64,000 bases of DNA. It comes from Euglena gracilis. Its lineage: Eukaryota; Euglenida; Euglenophyceae; Euglenales. How positions within the stretch are numbered: the first letter of the stretch is position 1; each line of letters opens with the position of its first letter. The DNA is taken from NCBI GenBank assembly GCA_039621445.1, contig CP154956.1:75244192-75308191 (forward strand). The letters run 5' to 3'. Positions 34,001 through 48,038 of this stretch are shown in pieces. The translations under genes were made by a program, and so were the position numbers. Under the pieces are notes generated by a model, which was given only the letters and a program-made list of their open reading frames with translations, made no database searches and was not told the DNA's origin.

Positions 34001-37000
34001 AGTTGACTTGAAAATTTTGGAGATTTTTTAATGGTGTAGGAGGGGAAGCGGGAATCCGCTTCCCTTTTTGGGGGAAGCGAAAAAAACGCTTCCCACTGAA
34101 CTTTTTGAAATAGCTAAAAGTGTGCATAATTTTGAATCTTGACATCGGCGGAAGCGGGTTTCCGCTTCCTGTGAAACTTTTAATAGGGAAGCGGTTCTCC
34201 GCTTCCTTCACTTCATATCACAACAAGTAGGCACCTTTAGAACTGGCATCAACCTCATCAACGTAAGACATCATCCAACGTTTTTACTACATTAAAACAA
34301 TTGTCACCAAAAGAAGCCTTATAACAGCAATCATCTGCTGGAAAGCACAAGGCAGGGGAAGCGTGTTTCCGCTTTCTATGGATGGGCCAGCTAAAGTAGT
34401 TGCATGTGGGGAGCAGGTTCGGCGATGGCCGTTCTCGCCCTATACCACTGGGGGACTTACATTGGTGACGATCTTCAGTGCCCATCAACTGTTGTCTAAC
34501 CCCTGGGTCAGTTATGGATTCACGAGAGGTCTCCGGCGGCTGAATGGTGACGGCCTGAACTGTGATTGAAATGTGCCTGGACTCAGGCTGATTGTGTGGT
34601 GCCATCTCGGATGGTTCTGGGAGCGGATGGGTGGTGTGTTTGCATGGCTTAAAAATAGCGTGTTTAGAATTGATTGGGAAACGGAGGCAAAAACGCCTCA
34701 ATAGAGGGATTTTGGTGATGACTTTGAGTGGGCTGTTTTGCTGTGAGTTGCTGGACGCCGTGTTTTGAGGCTCCTTCGAGGGGGAAAATTGCCAGGTATA
34801 GACAAAATTTGCACGAGGCTGACACTGTGTCTACAGCAAAAACGTGTTTCCACCAGGCTGAAGGCCAACGGAGTTGTCATCAAGAAGGGAGGCGGCATAG
34901 AGCTGGACAATGGGTCAGGCACAATTGAGGGGGCTGAGGATCACTGAAGATTGGAACCAATCTCCTTAAACCATGTGAAACCGTTTTCTACGTACATTCA
35001 GTGCTTAAACACAGCGTCCTGGAATAGGTTCTGTCATTGGGATGTGAAGGTGTCCCCAAATACCTGGTGTGTGCGGGGGTGGGAGTGATGTGCCAGAATC
35101 AAATTGTTGAATGCACCTGGAATTAAGGCAGTGGAATCCGATAAACACTTCACGCAAAAGTTGGAATGAAGCGGAAACCAGCTTCGTCAGGGAGGAAGCA
35201 GAATCCCGCTTCCTCCCTTGCGGGAAGCTTTTTTGCGTTTTCTCTTTGGAAAGTGGTCCCCTCCTACCCACAGGTGGTAGAGACAGCAGAAACGGGACGT
35301 GCAGAGACTGATTAGGCTGCCTGTGTGTCTCCGTGAGCCTTCTGGGAGTACGGTGAGTGTGCAGTTCACCAAGTCATGTGCTGCCGAGAGCCGTTGGTAG
35401 GCCTCCAGAGCCCTTCTCCTGACCAGTAACAGGCGGAGGTGGGCCATAAACATGGCCTGGGAGGAACAAATGGACGAAACCTCACGGATAAGACCCACCC
35501 GCCTGCGCTTTGGCTGGGGAAGAAAACACTTGAGGGGGAGTTTGAGACACAATTCCACAAAGCTGGAAATTTTTGGAGGGATTTGCATTGTATCTCAAGT
35601 TGAAATGGGGCCTGTTTAAGGGGGAAATGACCCAGATTTTTGGTTTTCAGCAAAATGTCTGGTGCTCCACTTCCAGCCTTCACCAGGGCAGAACGGGAAG
35701 GCCTGGTGGGGGGGTCAACCCGGGAGGTGGGGGGGGGTGGGTTGACCCCCCCCAACCACCACAGCATTTTCACCGATTTCGGGGAAAACGGGGATTTTGG
35801 CCAGAAAAAAAATTTGAAATTTTTTTGAAAAATGAACCCAAAACACATGATTTTTTTGATGGAAAACCACATTTTCTTCACAAAAAATCTCAAAAATTTC
35901 AGGTTTAAAAACTTGTGGTTCTTAGGAGTGGGGTGAAAAAAAACGAAGGTCAAAAAAGTGGACCAAATTTTGGCACGGTCAAATTTTACTGACATGCTTT
36001 CTCGTTGAAAATTTTTGGACTTTCAATGGCATTTTTTTTTTGCTTCAAAAACCTCTCAAAATCAACATTTTGAGAAAATGTTGAATTTTTGGAAGGTGTG
36101 AAAAAAATGGGGTTTTGGGTGGGTTTTTTGGGGGGACCCCCTGTATGGGTCCCAAAATGGGTCAAAAAAACACCCGGCGCCAACTCGCCGGAAAATTTTT
36201 TTCGGGTCAAAAAATTGGTGCTCCCGGAAATACGGGAAGAGGTGGTGGGGGGGTCGACCCCCCCCCACCCACCATGCAGGGGGTGGGGGGGGGGGGTCGA
36301 CATTCCCCCACCCACCACCCTGGCTGTTCGGCCGATTCCCGTTCTGCCCTGGCCTTCACTGCCTTGTTTTCTTTCTCTGGCACCAGAAATCAACCCACCG
36401 AAGAAACAGATACACAGTTGACAGAGGCAAAAGGAGGACACTTGCCTCCATTTGCTTGAAACCACAATCTTCCTGCACCTTCTGGGTCCCCATCCCACGG
36501 TCTCCCCTCCCCTTGACCCCTTCTGGGCTGTCATATGCCTGCGAACACCAAAGATGTCCTCTGGAATGGACTGCCACAGGTAAAGCCCAACGCCAACTTC
36601 AAGCTGCATACACTGATCTCCTCTCATTCTCATATCTACGTGCGTCATCTCATGTGCGCTGCTCCCCTCAACGACCTTGCTCAAAACCAACCATCACCAC
36701 CCCCCTCTGCAATGCACACCAAGCCACTTCTGCCCTTGTCTCCTGCTGCAGGAACTGCTCCGCAACCTCCGCAGGATTCCAAGGGATGAAGAACTCCCAA
36801 ACCACCCATCGGAGGCGCACGTTTCAGGTTATTCTGGAAAACGCAAATGAAGCGGATTGGCGCTTCCTCATTCAATCCTGGGGCAAATCCTCCAACCGGC
36901 TGTTGCTGTTGGCGTCCCTGTGTGCGGCAGGCAATCACCTCCTCACCGTACACCATGAATCCTCCATCAGTCCAAGGAAGCGGCTTTCCGCTTCCTTGAA

Positions 37001-40000
37001 TCAAACCTTGCGTCTAAGGCCGCTCCGCATGTTTGACTCAGGAAAGGGAGGCACTCTTCGAACCACATTTAACCCGTGTCATCCACAATGCTGCATCCCA
37101 ACTCGTTATTGAACCCACAAAGGTACTTCAGACCTATCATGTTTGGCTGAAAACCGTCCCAGATGGCCCTCCCCCCATTCAATTCAGGTGCCGTTTCTCA
37201 AATGTCGTAATGCCCCACACCGGCGCAATGACTATACTCATGGGGAGGGTAAAATGCATTCCCTTTGAAAGTGCACGGCTGCAGGTCTTCCAGGGACCAA
37301 ACAAGATGGCTGCTGTGGGAACACCAAAAGCATCCAGGTGGCTTTCCATGTCCCGCAATACAATTGGGCCGAATCACAGCATCTCGTTGACAACCAGGTT
37401 TCCCATATAATGGCTCTAAAACTCCAGCCTCCCTCCCCCTGCATTCGTGCATCATTTTGCAAGGTCCTATCCGGACTAATTGGGCATGTTCTACGGCTCG
37501 AGAAGATGAAGGTGCCATCACAACACAAGCTAAGCCTTTGTCCACTCACCAACACCCGAAAATCCATCGCATACGGCCTAGGTTGAATTGCGTATGTGCA
37601 AGATGTAGGCTGCGGGTTCCGACTTCATCTCCCCCTTGTTTTCGTGCTCCTTCAGACCACTCAAGCCTTCGAAGTCATGGCCTCGAAAAAATAAATCGTC
37701 AGGAGGAAGCGTGATTTCGCTTCCTCCTGGCCACTATGAAAATTTCATGGGGTTTCTGCTGTATGCATCCTCGGAACCTGAGCCTGCCTCATTTCCGCTG
37801 ATTGGCGTCAAATAAGGAAGCGGTTTTTGGTAATCTCCGCTTCCTCTTCTCTTCTCTGTCCTTGTGAGGCCCCATTTTGGGTCATTTTGGGTTTTGGCGC
37901 CTCGGAGTGCAGTAGAACTAGGCAAGTGACGAAGCGGTTTTTCGCTTCATCTGAAAATTTTGTGCACTTTTCGCCGATTTTGGCTTGCACTCAAAATTTT
38001 ATACCCCTTTTCGCTCATTTCAGCCTCCTATAGAGGTTCGTTACTCCAAGCCAAAACACGGGCAGAAACGGCCCAAATATGGCCTCTTCCAAGAAAAGCT
38101 AAAAAATTTTGGGGCTCGGACGAAGCGTTTTCCCGCTTCCTCTTCCGCTTTCTGCTTCAAATCGTCCAAAACTTTTGGGCAATTTACGCCGCCTAATCCA
38201 GAGGGGCGGGGGGGGGGGGGGGGGCGGGCCACCCCCATCCCACCCACCCCTGTGCAAAAATTCTTCCAGCGTGAAGCGTCGTAAAATCCCCGGGAGACCC
38301 GAAAAAAGCCCAGAAATTGCGGTTTCGCGCGGGTTTTGCGAAAAATCGGTCACAATATACACCAAAATTTTTCATCTTCTCCGGGCTTTGCACCAGAAAA
38401 TTTTTGGGGGTTTTTGGGAGGGTTCTGGATCCCCCCCCGGTCGAGGGGGGAGTGGCCGAATGGTATTAATTGGTCATTGTGGGTTTGCGCCGGACGGGGG
38501 GGGGGGGAGGGCCCAACCCGGCCCAAAATGACCCAAAATACATGGGTTTCGGGCCAAAGACGAGAAGCCGGGGGGGGGGGGTGTCGAAAACGCTCATTTT
38601 TGGCTCGAAAACAGGTTTTCTGGGTCCGGGACGCCCAAAAAACATGGTTCCGGGCAGGCTTCTTTTTAAGACCCCCGGGAGGGGAGGGGGTGGTCCCCCC
38701 ACCCACCCAGGGTGGCGCGGGACCCCCGGGGGGGGGGACCCCCCCCAAAATCGGGCCCGTTAAAGGCAATTTTCAAAAATTTTCGGCGCTTCGCGCCGAA
38801 AAGGTATACCCGGCGCCTCTGGCGTGGGACCCCCCCCCCCCCCCGGGGGTCCGGACACCCACCCACCCCCCTCCCCCCGGGGGGGGGGGGGAGTCTGCTG
38901 ACTTAAAAAGAAGCCTGGTTCCGGGCAAAAAAAATTTCGATTTTTTTCTGCTTTTTTTGACCCAAACATGCCAACAACGGCAAAGTTTGGAGACCTGCAC
39001 CATTGTTTTGAGGGTGTAAATTGACTACCTCGGGCAAGGCGGGGAGTTAAACGAAAACAAAACATGGTTAGATAGGGCATTTTTAAGGGTTTTTTTAATT
39101 TTTAATTTTAAGGGCATTTTTAATTTAGGTCTCCGACCATTTCCCTTGTTTTTTTTGCTTCATTTTCGAAATATTTTTTTAAAAAAATTGATTGTTTGTC
39201 CCGAAAATGTCAAAGTCTGAGACAAACTGAAACTGCACAAAATGGCCAAATTTGGCCGAAAAATGGTTGTAACTCAGGTGACACAGGAAAAAAAAAAGGA
39301 AAAAGTCAACCGTGGTACCATACCATGGTACCATGGTATGGTATCTACCATGGTACAACCATGGTAGGATAGGGCATTCCAGGATTTCACTTATTGGTCA
39401 CCAGACATTTTCTTTGATTTTGCTGCATTGTCGGGATATATTGATCTTTTGCCCCCCCCCCCAAACGGCCTGAAAACATCCCAAAATGGTCGTTTTGGCC
39501 ACAAAAGCGCGCCAAAACACGTGCCAGGCGTGTCGGCAGCCAAGACGGCGTTCGGGGGGTGATAGAGGGCCTCCAGGGGTGCATTTCGTCTGACAGACAC
39601 TTCCGGAGATAATGTACATTTTTTCCAGATATTCTTGGAAAAATCGATTTTTAACCGAAAATCTCACCCCAGCGAAATGGCAGAGTCGAAACTGGTCAGG
39701 GGGCGGGCCAATCCTACCCAGTTTGGACCCCTTCGCGGCTGAACAATTCGGGCATGGCGGGGAGTTGGGGGTCAACCGGAGGTGATTCAGAAACTCAGGA
39801 TCCAGTCGCTCGCGACTGCAAAAAAAAACTTCCAGTCGTTCTAAATGGGGGGGGGGGTTTAGGCTGGGATCATGGTGATAATCCGCCAGTTCCCCTGGTT
39901 TCCTTACAAGACAAGCACTCACACCTGCTCTTTCGCTTCATCGCCGTCCCTTGCCTTAGAAAGCTTGTTGACAAGGGAGAACATCAGGCTCCCGTCCTCG

Positions 40001-43000
40001 TCCTCCTCTGCCTTGGTGCTTGAGGCAGGCCAGGGCCTGAAATGCACCAGGGTCTGGCTGGGCGAACCCCAGAGCATCAAAGAAATAAATGTCCTCATAA
40101 GCACGAGGAGCTGAACAGGGGCTCAGGAGGGCAGGTACTTCCCCTCACCATAGAAGCACGGGGGTGTGGAAAATACGGCGCCACCTTTGCCGCCAGCAGG
40201 CGTTTCTTGTTAACCTCCCACCGCTTTCCTTTGGATCAGTTGTCCGACCGTTTTTATTCTGCTTTGCGCAGCTGGAGATCAAGGGGTAGGAAGTTGACAG
40301 AATCTTCAGGTGACGGAGGCTAGACAGGTCGGCGAGTACAGGGCCAGAAGACAATTTCCTGGGGGGGGGGGGTCCAGACCACAGGAGAATTTTTTTAAAT
40401 ATTTTTTGATTAGAAAGGTGATAAACACAATTTTTGTAAACCCCCCTCCCAAATATAAAGCCCCCCCCGGCTTCATATTGGGATTTCAAGACCCTCAGGG
40501 GGGCTTTACATTTGGGGCATACATCTCTTTAAGGGCCCCGGGGGGGGGGGGTGCTGGGCTAGGGCTAGAAATTTGGGCTGGCTAGAAATTTGGGCTGCCT
40601 GCCCCCCCCCCCCCCCGGGGGGGGGGGCTAGGCCCCGGCTGGACCCGAACCGGGGCGAGCTGGACTGAAATCGGAAAAATGCCCAAAAATGACCTGCAGA
40701 ACACAGTTTTGAAAAAATGATGCATCTGAAACCCCCCAAAAATGCCCCAAACGCCCCCCAAACCCCATTTTTGGCCACTTTTGAACACAATTTTTCAAAA
40801 AAATTCGGCGCTTCGCACCGAAAAAATTTGTGCTGGACCCCCCCAAAAGGGGCTGGCTAGCTGGGCTAGCAGCACCCCCCCCGGGGGGGGTGCTGCTGCG
40901 GCTGGGCTGGGCCCAAATCGGGGCTGGCTGCAGCCGCCCCCCCGGGGGGGGGGGGTTCGCAAAACCTTAGAGAGATGTATGATTTGGGGGGGGAGAATCA
41001 GGGGGGGGGGGGAATAATTGATATCGGAGGCCTTCAGAAAAATTGCGGAAAAATTGCGGAAAAATTGCGGAAATTGCGGAAAAATTGCGGAAAAATTGAT
41101 ATCGGGTATACACATTTCTGTCTGAGGGGACTTAGAAAATTTTCAATTGTGAGGTTCAGAACACCGCAACACCCACGTCGATGCAGGCGAGCACAAATCA
41201 ACACGCTTGATGTTCTTTGCACAGGTGGGACGCACCCAATTCTGTAACCAGTGGTGCACCTGTGAGAAAAATTGGTAAACTGGGGGAAAAAAACAACAAA
41301 ACACAATAGCACACCTGTTGATCCATTTGAAGAATGGCTTGAACTCATTGCATCTTCCATCTTCGGTGGTGGGAAAAAAATTCTGCGGAAAAAAAATTGG
41401 AAAAAATTGCGGAAAAAATGCGGAAATTGCGGGAAAATTGCGGAAAATTGCGGAAAATCGCGGAAATTGCGGAAAATTGCAGAAATTGCGGAAAAATTGC
41501 GGATATCAATTCCCCCCCTGGGAGAATCAAACTTTTTTGGGTGGCCTCTATGACCTTCGGCGGCATTCAATTGTGGCCAAATACCAAATTTTATGACAAG
41601 TTTTCGTTGCGGACTAGCTATTTTCCCAAAAATGTGCAATTCTTATCAAAATGCAGCATTTCTGGTGAAAAAAAAATGTTGCATCTACCCAAAAGTTTTC
41701 TACTTTTTCCTTGAATGGCACCATCGTCCAGCTCCACATCGGGGGGGGGGGGAGCTTTATATTTGGGTGGCAAAACGGGGGGTCTTTAAATTTGGGGAGG
41801 GCTTTATATTTGGGGGGGGTTAGTCGAGAAATGCGGTTGTTTCAACAGAAAACGAGCAAAATTGCTATGAGACTGGTCAACGGGTACAAAGGCAGGAGAC
41901 AGGTCCCCATGAGGACCTGTCTCCTCATACGGTTAGCGGGCACAGAGGGTAGAGGACAATTTCTTGGGAGGACATTTTTTTGGGGGGGTATGGACTTAAT
42001 GCTTAATAATATATTAACCATTTCTTTGGGTCCGGTGTTCAACTGGGCGTTCAGAATTCGTCACTGGACCGGGCAGCTTTCCGGGGGGCAAGCCCACCGC
42101 GGGGCTCCTGGCCTGTGCAGGGGTGGCCTTCAACTTCCGTCTCCGCCGCTTTCGCTTCCGCTCCCCCGCCGCCCCGTCCTGCTCCCGCGGCTGCCGCTCA
42201 GCGTGGCGGCCCACGTCCCCCAGCCTGGCGGCCCTCCGGCTCCCTCGCTGGAGAAATCACCGATGCCATCACTTACCGACCCCTCCCCCCCCTTCACTTT
42301 CCACATTCTAAAACCAGTCTGGCTCTTCCGACCCCCCCCCCGGGCCGGTCTCTCTTGCCACTGGCCACAATGGATTTCCGCTGCTTCTTTCAAAAGTTTT
42401 CTGGTTTCGGTACCTTTCGGCCATGACCTCTGCGGGTCAAAACCCAGTCAGTCACCCACCCCCATGGGTGTGAGGAAGACAACCCCTAAGCAGCAGTAAA
42501 TAGAAGAGCGTGCTCTTGTAGTTGACCGACGCTTTCAGGGGGTGCTCTGTTTCCAGGGGTGCTCTGAAATTTAGACCCTGATGGTGAGAAATATTCTTTC
42601 TACATGACGTAGGGATTTTGCAAAAACAAAATGAAAAAAAAAATGTCTCTGAAGAGAAAGGATCCCACTCAGCTGCTTTGAGGTTTAAAAAACAAGTGTA
42701 AAATGTTGCGTATCTGCTGAATTGTGTGCCCATCCTTCTGGAGGTGCTGTTTGGTGCAGTACTCCTTCCCTGACTTCAAAATCCACCTCAGGGTGCAGCT
42801 GGGATTCAGATTGCAACGAAGGGGCAGATCTGTCACCCAACCCTGCAGTTGCCATGCAAGAAATGTGGTGGATGTGAAATGTGGATTTTTTGTGTACTTT
42901 TGAGGAATTCTTTTGTTCCCCCAAACAAACCTTCTAACACGTTTGCCTTCTAACAAGTTTCGACAATGGATAATGGTGATGATCCATGTTTGGTGGGCCG

Positions 43001-46000
43001 GAGTGCAACCAGTGATTCAAAAAACTTCACCCAAACCCGGGAACAAAAATTATGGAAATTTGCTCAGTTGTCCAGGAAAATTGATTTTTTGCCCCAAAAC
43101 AGGCCCGAAAACGGCCAAGTCGCCAGCCTGCCGCGTTGTTTTGGGCCGTAAATCGACCATATTTCGGGCTAGGCGGGGAGTTGCGGGGAAATCAAAATGC
43201 TGTTAGTCCGGGCGTTCCAAGCGCTTCAAATTAGATCCCCCGGACATTTCCTCTGATTTTGCTTCATTTCCGAGATATTTCGGAAGCATCGATTTTTTGA
43301 CCCCGAAAACAGCCTAAAATGGCCCTGAAATGGGCCAAAATTGACCGAAAAATGGCCATAACTCGGGCTACACGAAGAGTTGGGGGGGAAGTGAACCATG
43401 CTCGGATAGGGCATTCCAAGGGCTTCATTTTTGCTCTCTGGACATTTTCTTTGATTTTGCTTCATTGTCAGAATATTTTGTAAAAAAAATGATTTTTTGA
43501 GCAAAAAAAAACGGCCCAAAAAAACACCCCAAAATGGCCGTTTTGGGCCACAACAGCGCGCCGGAACACAGGCCAGGCGTCTCGGCAGCCAAAACGGCGA
43601 ACGGGGGGCGATAGAGGGTCTCCAGGGGAGCATTTCGTCAGACCGACATTTTCCGGAGATAATGTGCGTTTTCTCGAGATATTTTCGAGAAATAAAAATC
43701 GATTTTTTTTACCGATTTTTGGACCCCGACGAAATGGCAGAGTCGGGTAGGGGGGGCAATCCAACCCAGTTTGGACCCCTTCGCGGCTGAATAACTCGGG
43801 CCTGGCGGGGAGTTAGGGGTCAAACGGAGGTGACTTGGAAACTAGAAATCCAGTCGCTCGTGACTGGAAAAAAAATTCTGGGAACCGGGCTGGGGTCAGG
43901 CTGTATTTTAGTCGGGTGCCGACCCCACCCCGAGGGGGTGCCTGCCTGGGCAGGCGCTCCTAGGCACTCCCGATCCGACCCCCCCCCCCGCAGGGAGGGG
44001 GGCAGGGCACACGACCAAAAGTGCCCTAGCACAGACCCCGGCGCGAAAGGCGCCGCGGAGCAAAAAATAGCCTATTTTCAAAGGAATGTGCCTGGGCACA
44101 GGTAGAAATCCAACCCCCCTGGGGGGGGGCAGTGCCTGCCTGGGCAGGCACTCATAGGCACTCCGGACCCCTCTCCCCCCCCCCGGGGTTGGTAAAAAAA
44201 AACAGCCTGGCCGGGGTCATGGTGATAATCCGCGGTTTTCACGGTCTAATTTCGCGGTTTTCATGGCCCTTTACCCAGGGGGGGGAGGGGGGGGGGTCAA
44301 AAGCCCCCCCCCTTTCCCTGGTGGTAAGCTTCTCTCTTACCCATAAAGGATTCGCAGCACCCTAATCATGTGCAATACCATAATAAGTGGGCACCCCCCA
44401 AGGTTCAGAAACTACCTTCCTAAAAAAGTGTGCACCTCCCAAAGTGAAAATCACTGTCACATCTCAGTTCGGAAAATGCACACAATTCTCAGAACTCTCC
44501 TTCTCATACCAAATAACTCTATCTTCCAAACCCAAATTTGGCACACAATCACTTGAATCGTTGCAAGAAGGGGAAAAACTGAAACAGAGTGGTGGAAAAT
44601 AAAATATTTTGTGCTTTGCCCTAATAAGTGCGCACCCCTTGGGGGCGAAACTATGTCCTTAAAATATGCGCACCCACAAATCGACCAAAAAAAAGCTTAA
44701 GCGCGAGATGCGCCACCTAAGTGGGGGAATTGGATAAAAAATGAAATGTAAAAAAAATGAGATGGAAAATTGGCAGTCTCGGTCAAAACAGTGGAAAGAA
44801 TACTGGCAGCTTTGGGCAAAAAAACGGGTGTGCTTTTTAGGGGGGGGGGTTTGGGGGTATGCCAAATCCCCTCCCCCCTGCAATTGTGTTCGTTTGTGAT
44901 TAGGGTTTAACTCAATATACAATAATACAATAACTCAATGATACCACAACGGAACAGAAATCTATTTGCGTCTCACGTCAGGAAAACATCACATGTTTTG
45001 TTGCAAACACTGCACGAAGGAATTTGGAGGTGCATACAAGCGAAATTGTTTACGTCCTTTGGCATTGAAAATGCCACATTGGTGCTCTCCTTATCAGTAC
45101 AGTGATTTTCTTCTGCCAGACCAAAAGGAAACATGAAACCTCTCCTTTGGGCACTTGTAAATTGGTCTAAATTGAAATTTCACGTGATTTTTTGGCATCT
45201 AGATGCACTCAAAACCCCGGAATTTTCATGATTTGTACCATCACGGCAGGCTGCGGGGACGGCCCGAGGCCCACTGCGCGGCCGGTGCGCGGCGGCTCGT
45301 ACGATTGCAGCGGGAACGCAATGCCGTCCTCGCGCCGGCCGAGGCCGCCGGCAGGGCGGCGACCGCCCCCCCCCCTGTGTGCACTGTGGCTGTTTGTTCA
45401 GTGCCTTATATCCCTTCTTCTGGCCTGGCGCTGTTTTCCGCCTCTGGCCCTTTTTGTCTGGATACGTGGAGGTACGCAACCTCCCCTGCTGGGGCTGGGG
45501 CTGTGGGATTGTGGGATGCAGGGTGGGTCGTGGGATGGAGTTGAGGTCATTTGGATGTTGGTGGGACAATTTAAGCCCACCCTTCAGGGATCCACACCTG
45601 GGAGGTTCGATCCCTGATCGATCCCCTGGAAGGGGGAGAATGCCAATGGAAGAGTCTATTCATTTGGTGTTGTTCATTCCATTGCGGCAGCGCATTGATT
45701 ATGGTGGAAGACACACAGAAGATCCTGTTTCAAGGTGTTCTTGAAATGAAAGCAGTTCATGGGATATTGGAACAACATGATAATCACTTGCGCAATTGCG
45801 CAAAGACGTTTCCACCCCCAGAGAAGTGTGTGTCAGACTGAGTCATACAACCCCTTCTTTTCTTGGGAAGCTGTCTGTCTCTCTCCCTGTCCCTGTCTGT
45901 CTGCTGGCAGGATCCGCTGTTGGCAGGCATCGGGTTCAGGCAAAGCACAATGCGCAGTACTTTTCGAGAGAGAGAAAAAAAGGTGCCCTTGCCTTCAATC

Positions 46001-47996
46001 AGGTGTGGAGCACATCAAGCAACTACCCTGTTTTATTTTCAACAACGGAGCACAAATATTTGCACCAGCGATCTGGCGAAAATAATAGAATTTTCTGCTT
46101 GTTTGCACAATTCCTAAAGCGACTCTTAGTCTTTTCCTTGTGTACATCCCCCCCCCTTGTCTTTGACACGCCAAAGTACGGGGAAAGTGCGGTTGACACG
46201 GGGGGGGGGTGTCATGGACACGCCGTGTCATGGGAACCGTACCACAAAACATGCAGCAAAATGATGGCCAGGTAATCTGGACCTCGGTTTGAGGGCCCAA
46301 TCACCATAGCATCAACAATAACTCCATTGGAGCGCTCACACCCCACTAAATCACCAAACTCAAAAGAAGATGAGTTCAAAGCCATGGTTCCGTGCAGGAA
46401 ATGGCAACCAATTAGCTCCAGAGACGTGAAGTGTGTCAAAAATACTTTACTCTTTTTAGGTACGGAAAAAGTGCGGTTGACACGGGGGGTGTGTCGTGGA
46501 CAAGGCGTGTCAAGGACAAGGGGGGGGGGGGAATGTAATTGCACAAGTGATTCGCCGGGACCTTTCCTTGATGTGATCGTTTGCTTTTGAGAAAAGGATG
46601 TGTAATTAGTTAAGGATGCATGCATGCATAAGGATGCATGTGTCCGTCATCTGGCACGTTCCTTGTTACACACCTTTGGCCTCAGCCGTCAGACAGGAAT
46701 GAGACTTGGCTGTTTCACAGCCTGAGGCATTATTTAGCAACTGAACATGGCTTAAATTCTTGGCACTGGGAGTGATGTATTTGGGATCTGTTTTCACATG
46801 CCAGAACAAATGCTCTTTTATGCTTCATGCCAAGGCATGTGAATCAGGTGTCCGACGAAAGGTTTTCCTGGCTGGTGTCATATGCTCTTGATTTGCGCCA
46901 CAAACAGAACATTCCAGCAGGCCATGAAAAAACGTCAGAATTATCAGGGCCACCGGCCTAGTAATCTGGTGTGCAAATAGGTGTCATTTCTGCAGGAGCA
47001 GCATTACTGGGATATGCACCATTGGATTTGCAAATTTTTGTTGTTGAGTGATTTTCACAATGCCGACCCAAAAAAGTCTCTGAAAAACAGGGGGTGTATA
47101 TTGAAAAGGGTGTTTTTGTGGTTGGAATGCAACCTGAGAAGTATGGCTGTTTCTCTTTGCGAGGTTTGAGACAGCTGAAAAAAAAAAACTGCCCAAAGGG
47201 GTTCCTCCCTTCCGGAGGCCCGCCCGACCATCTCCAAGGCCCCCAAGTAGGCGGTGTGTGGCGGGCCCCGCCCTGCGCCTTGCCCTCCTGGAAGCCCATG
47301 GCCCGCATGAGGCGCAGGGCCACGCCGTTGGTGGCGGCGGTCCAGCCGGCGAAGCCCGCGGCCCCCAGCAGCGGGGCGGACCAGTCCGGCCGGGCAGCCA
47401 CCGGTGGCAGCGGCGCTGCTCCTCCGCCCCCGTGCCTTGCCCTGTTGTCACGGTGGGCATGCGTGCATGCGTGTGCGTTGTGTTGTGTTGAATGTTGTGT
47501 TGTGTTCATACAATTGCTTACCGACCCCCGGGGGGAGGAGGGGGGGGTCACTCCACTTTTTTAAAAACCAGTCAGTCACTTTTTTTTGGGAAGCCAGTCA
47601 GTCACTACCCCCCCCCCGGGGGGGGGGGGTCGGCCACTCAGAAAAACGGCCACTTTCCAGTCACTTTAGGCCATTTTAGGCCAAAAAAAATTTTCCGGCG
47701 CCTTCGGCGCCGGGGTCACTCAAGCCACTTTTGCCCACTCCTGGCCGACCCCCCCCCCCCGGGGGGGGGGGGGGGCTGGGCCCAAAACCAGTCAGTCACT
47801 CTGAAAAAACCAGTCACCCACCCCCCCCGGGGGGGGGGGGACAGTGCTTAAGCAATTGTCTGGTTGTGTTGCGTGTTGTGCGCGCGTGTGTGTGTGTGTG
47901 TGTGTTGTGTGTTGTGTATGTGTGTGTGTGTGTTGTGTGTTGTGTGTGTTGTGTGTGTGTTGTGTGTTGTGTGTTGTGTGTGTTGTGTGTTGTGTG

Positions 47997-48038
<42 letters not shown>

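Larger units (their letters stand above)
33857..42103 (-). other. G-patch gene intron 6, 8.2 kb
   Basis: End pairing is weaker here (GGTGGG/CCCACC), but the joint [15 protein letters not shown] is in frame. It carries the 4.3-kb C element, family H copy 1 and the nested G-family element. Confidence 0.6.
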
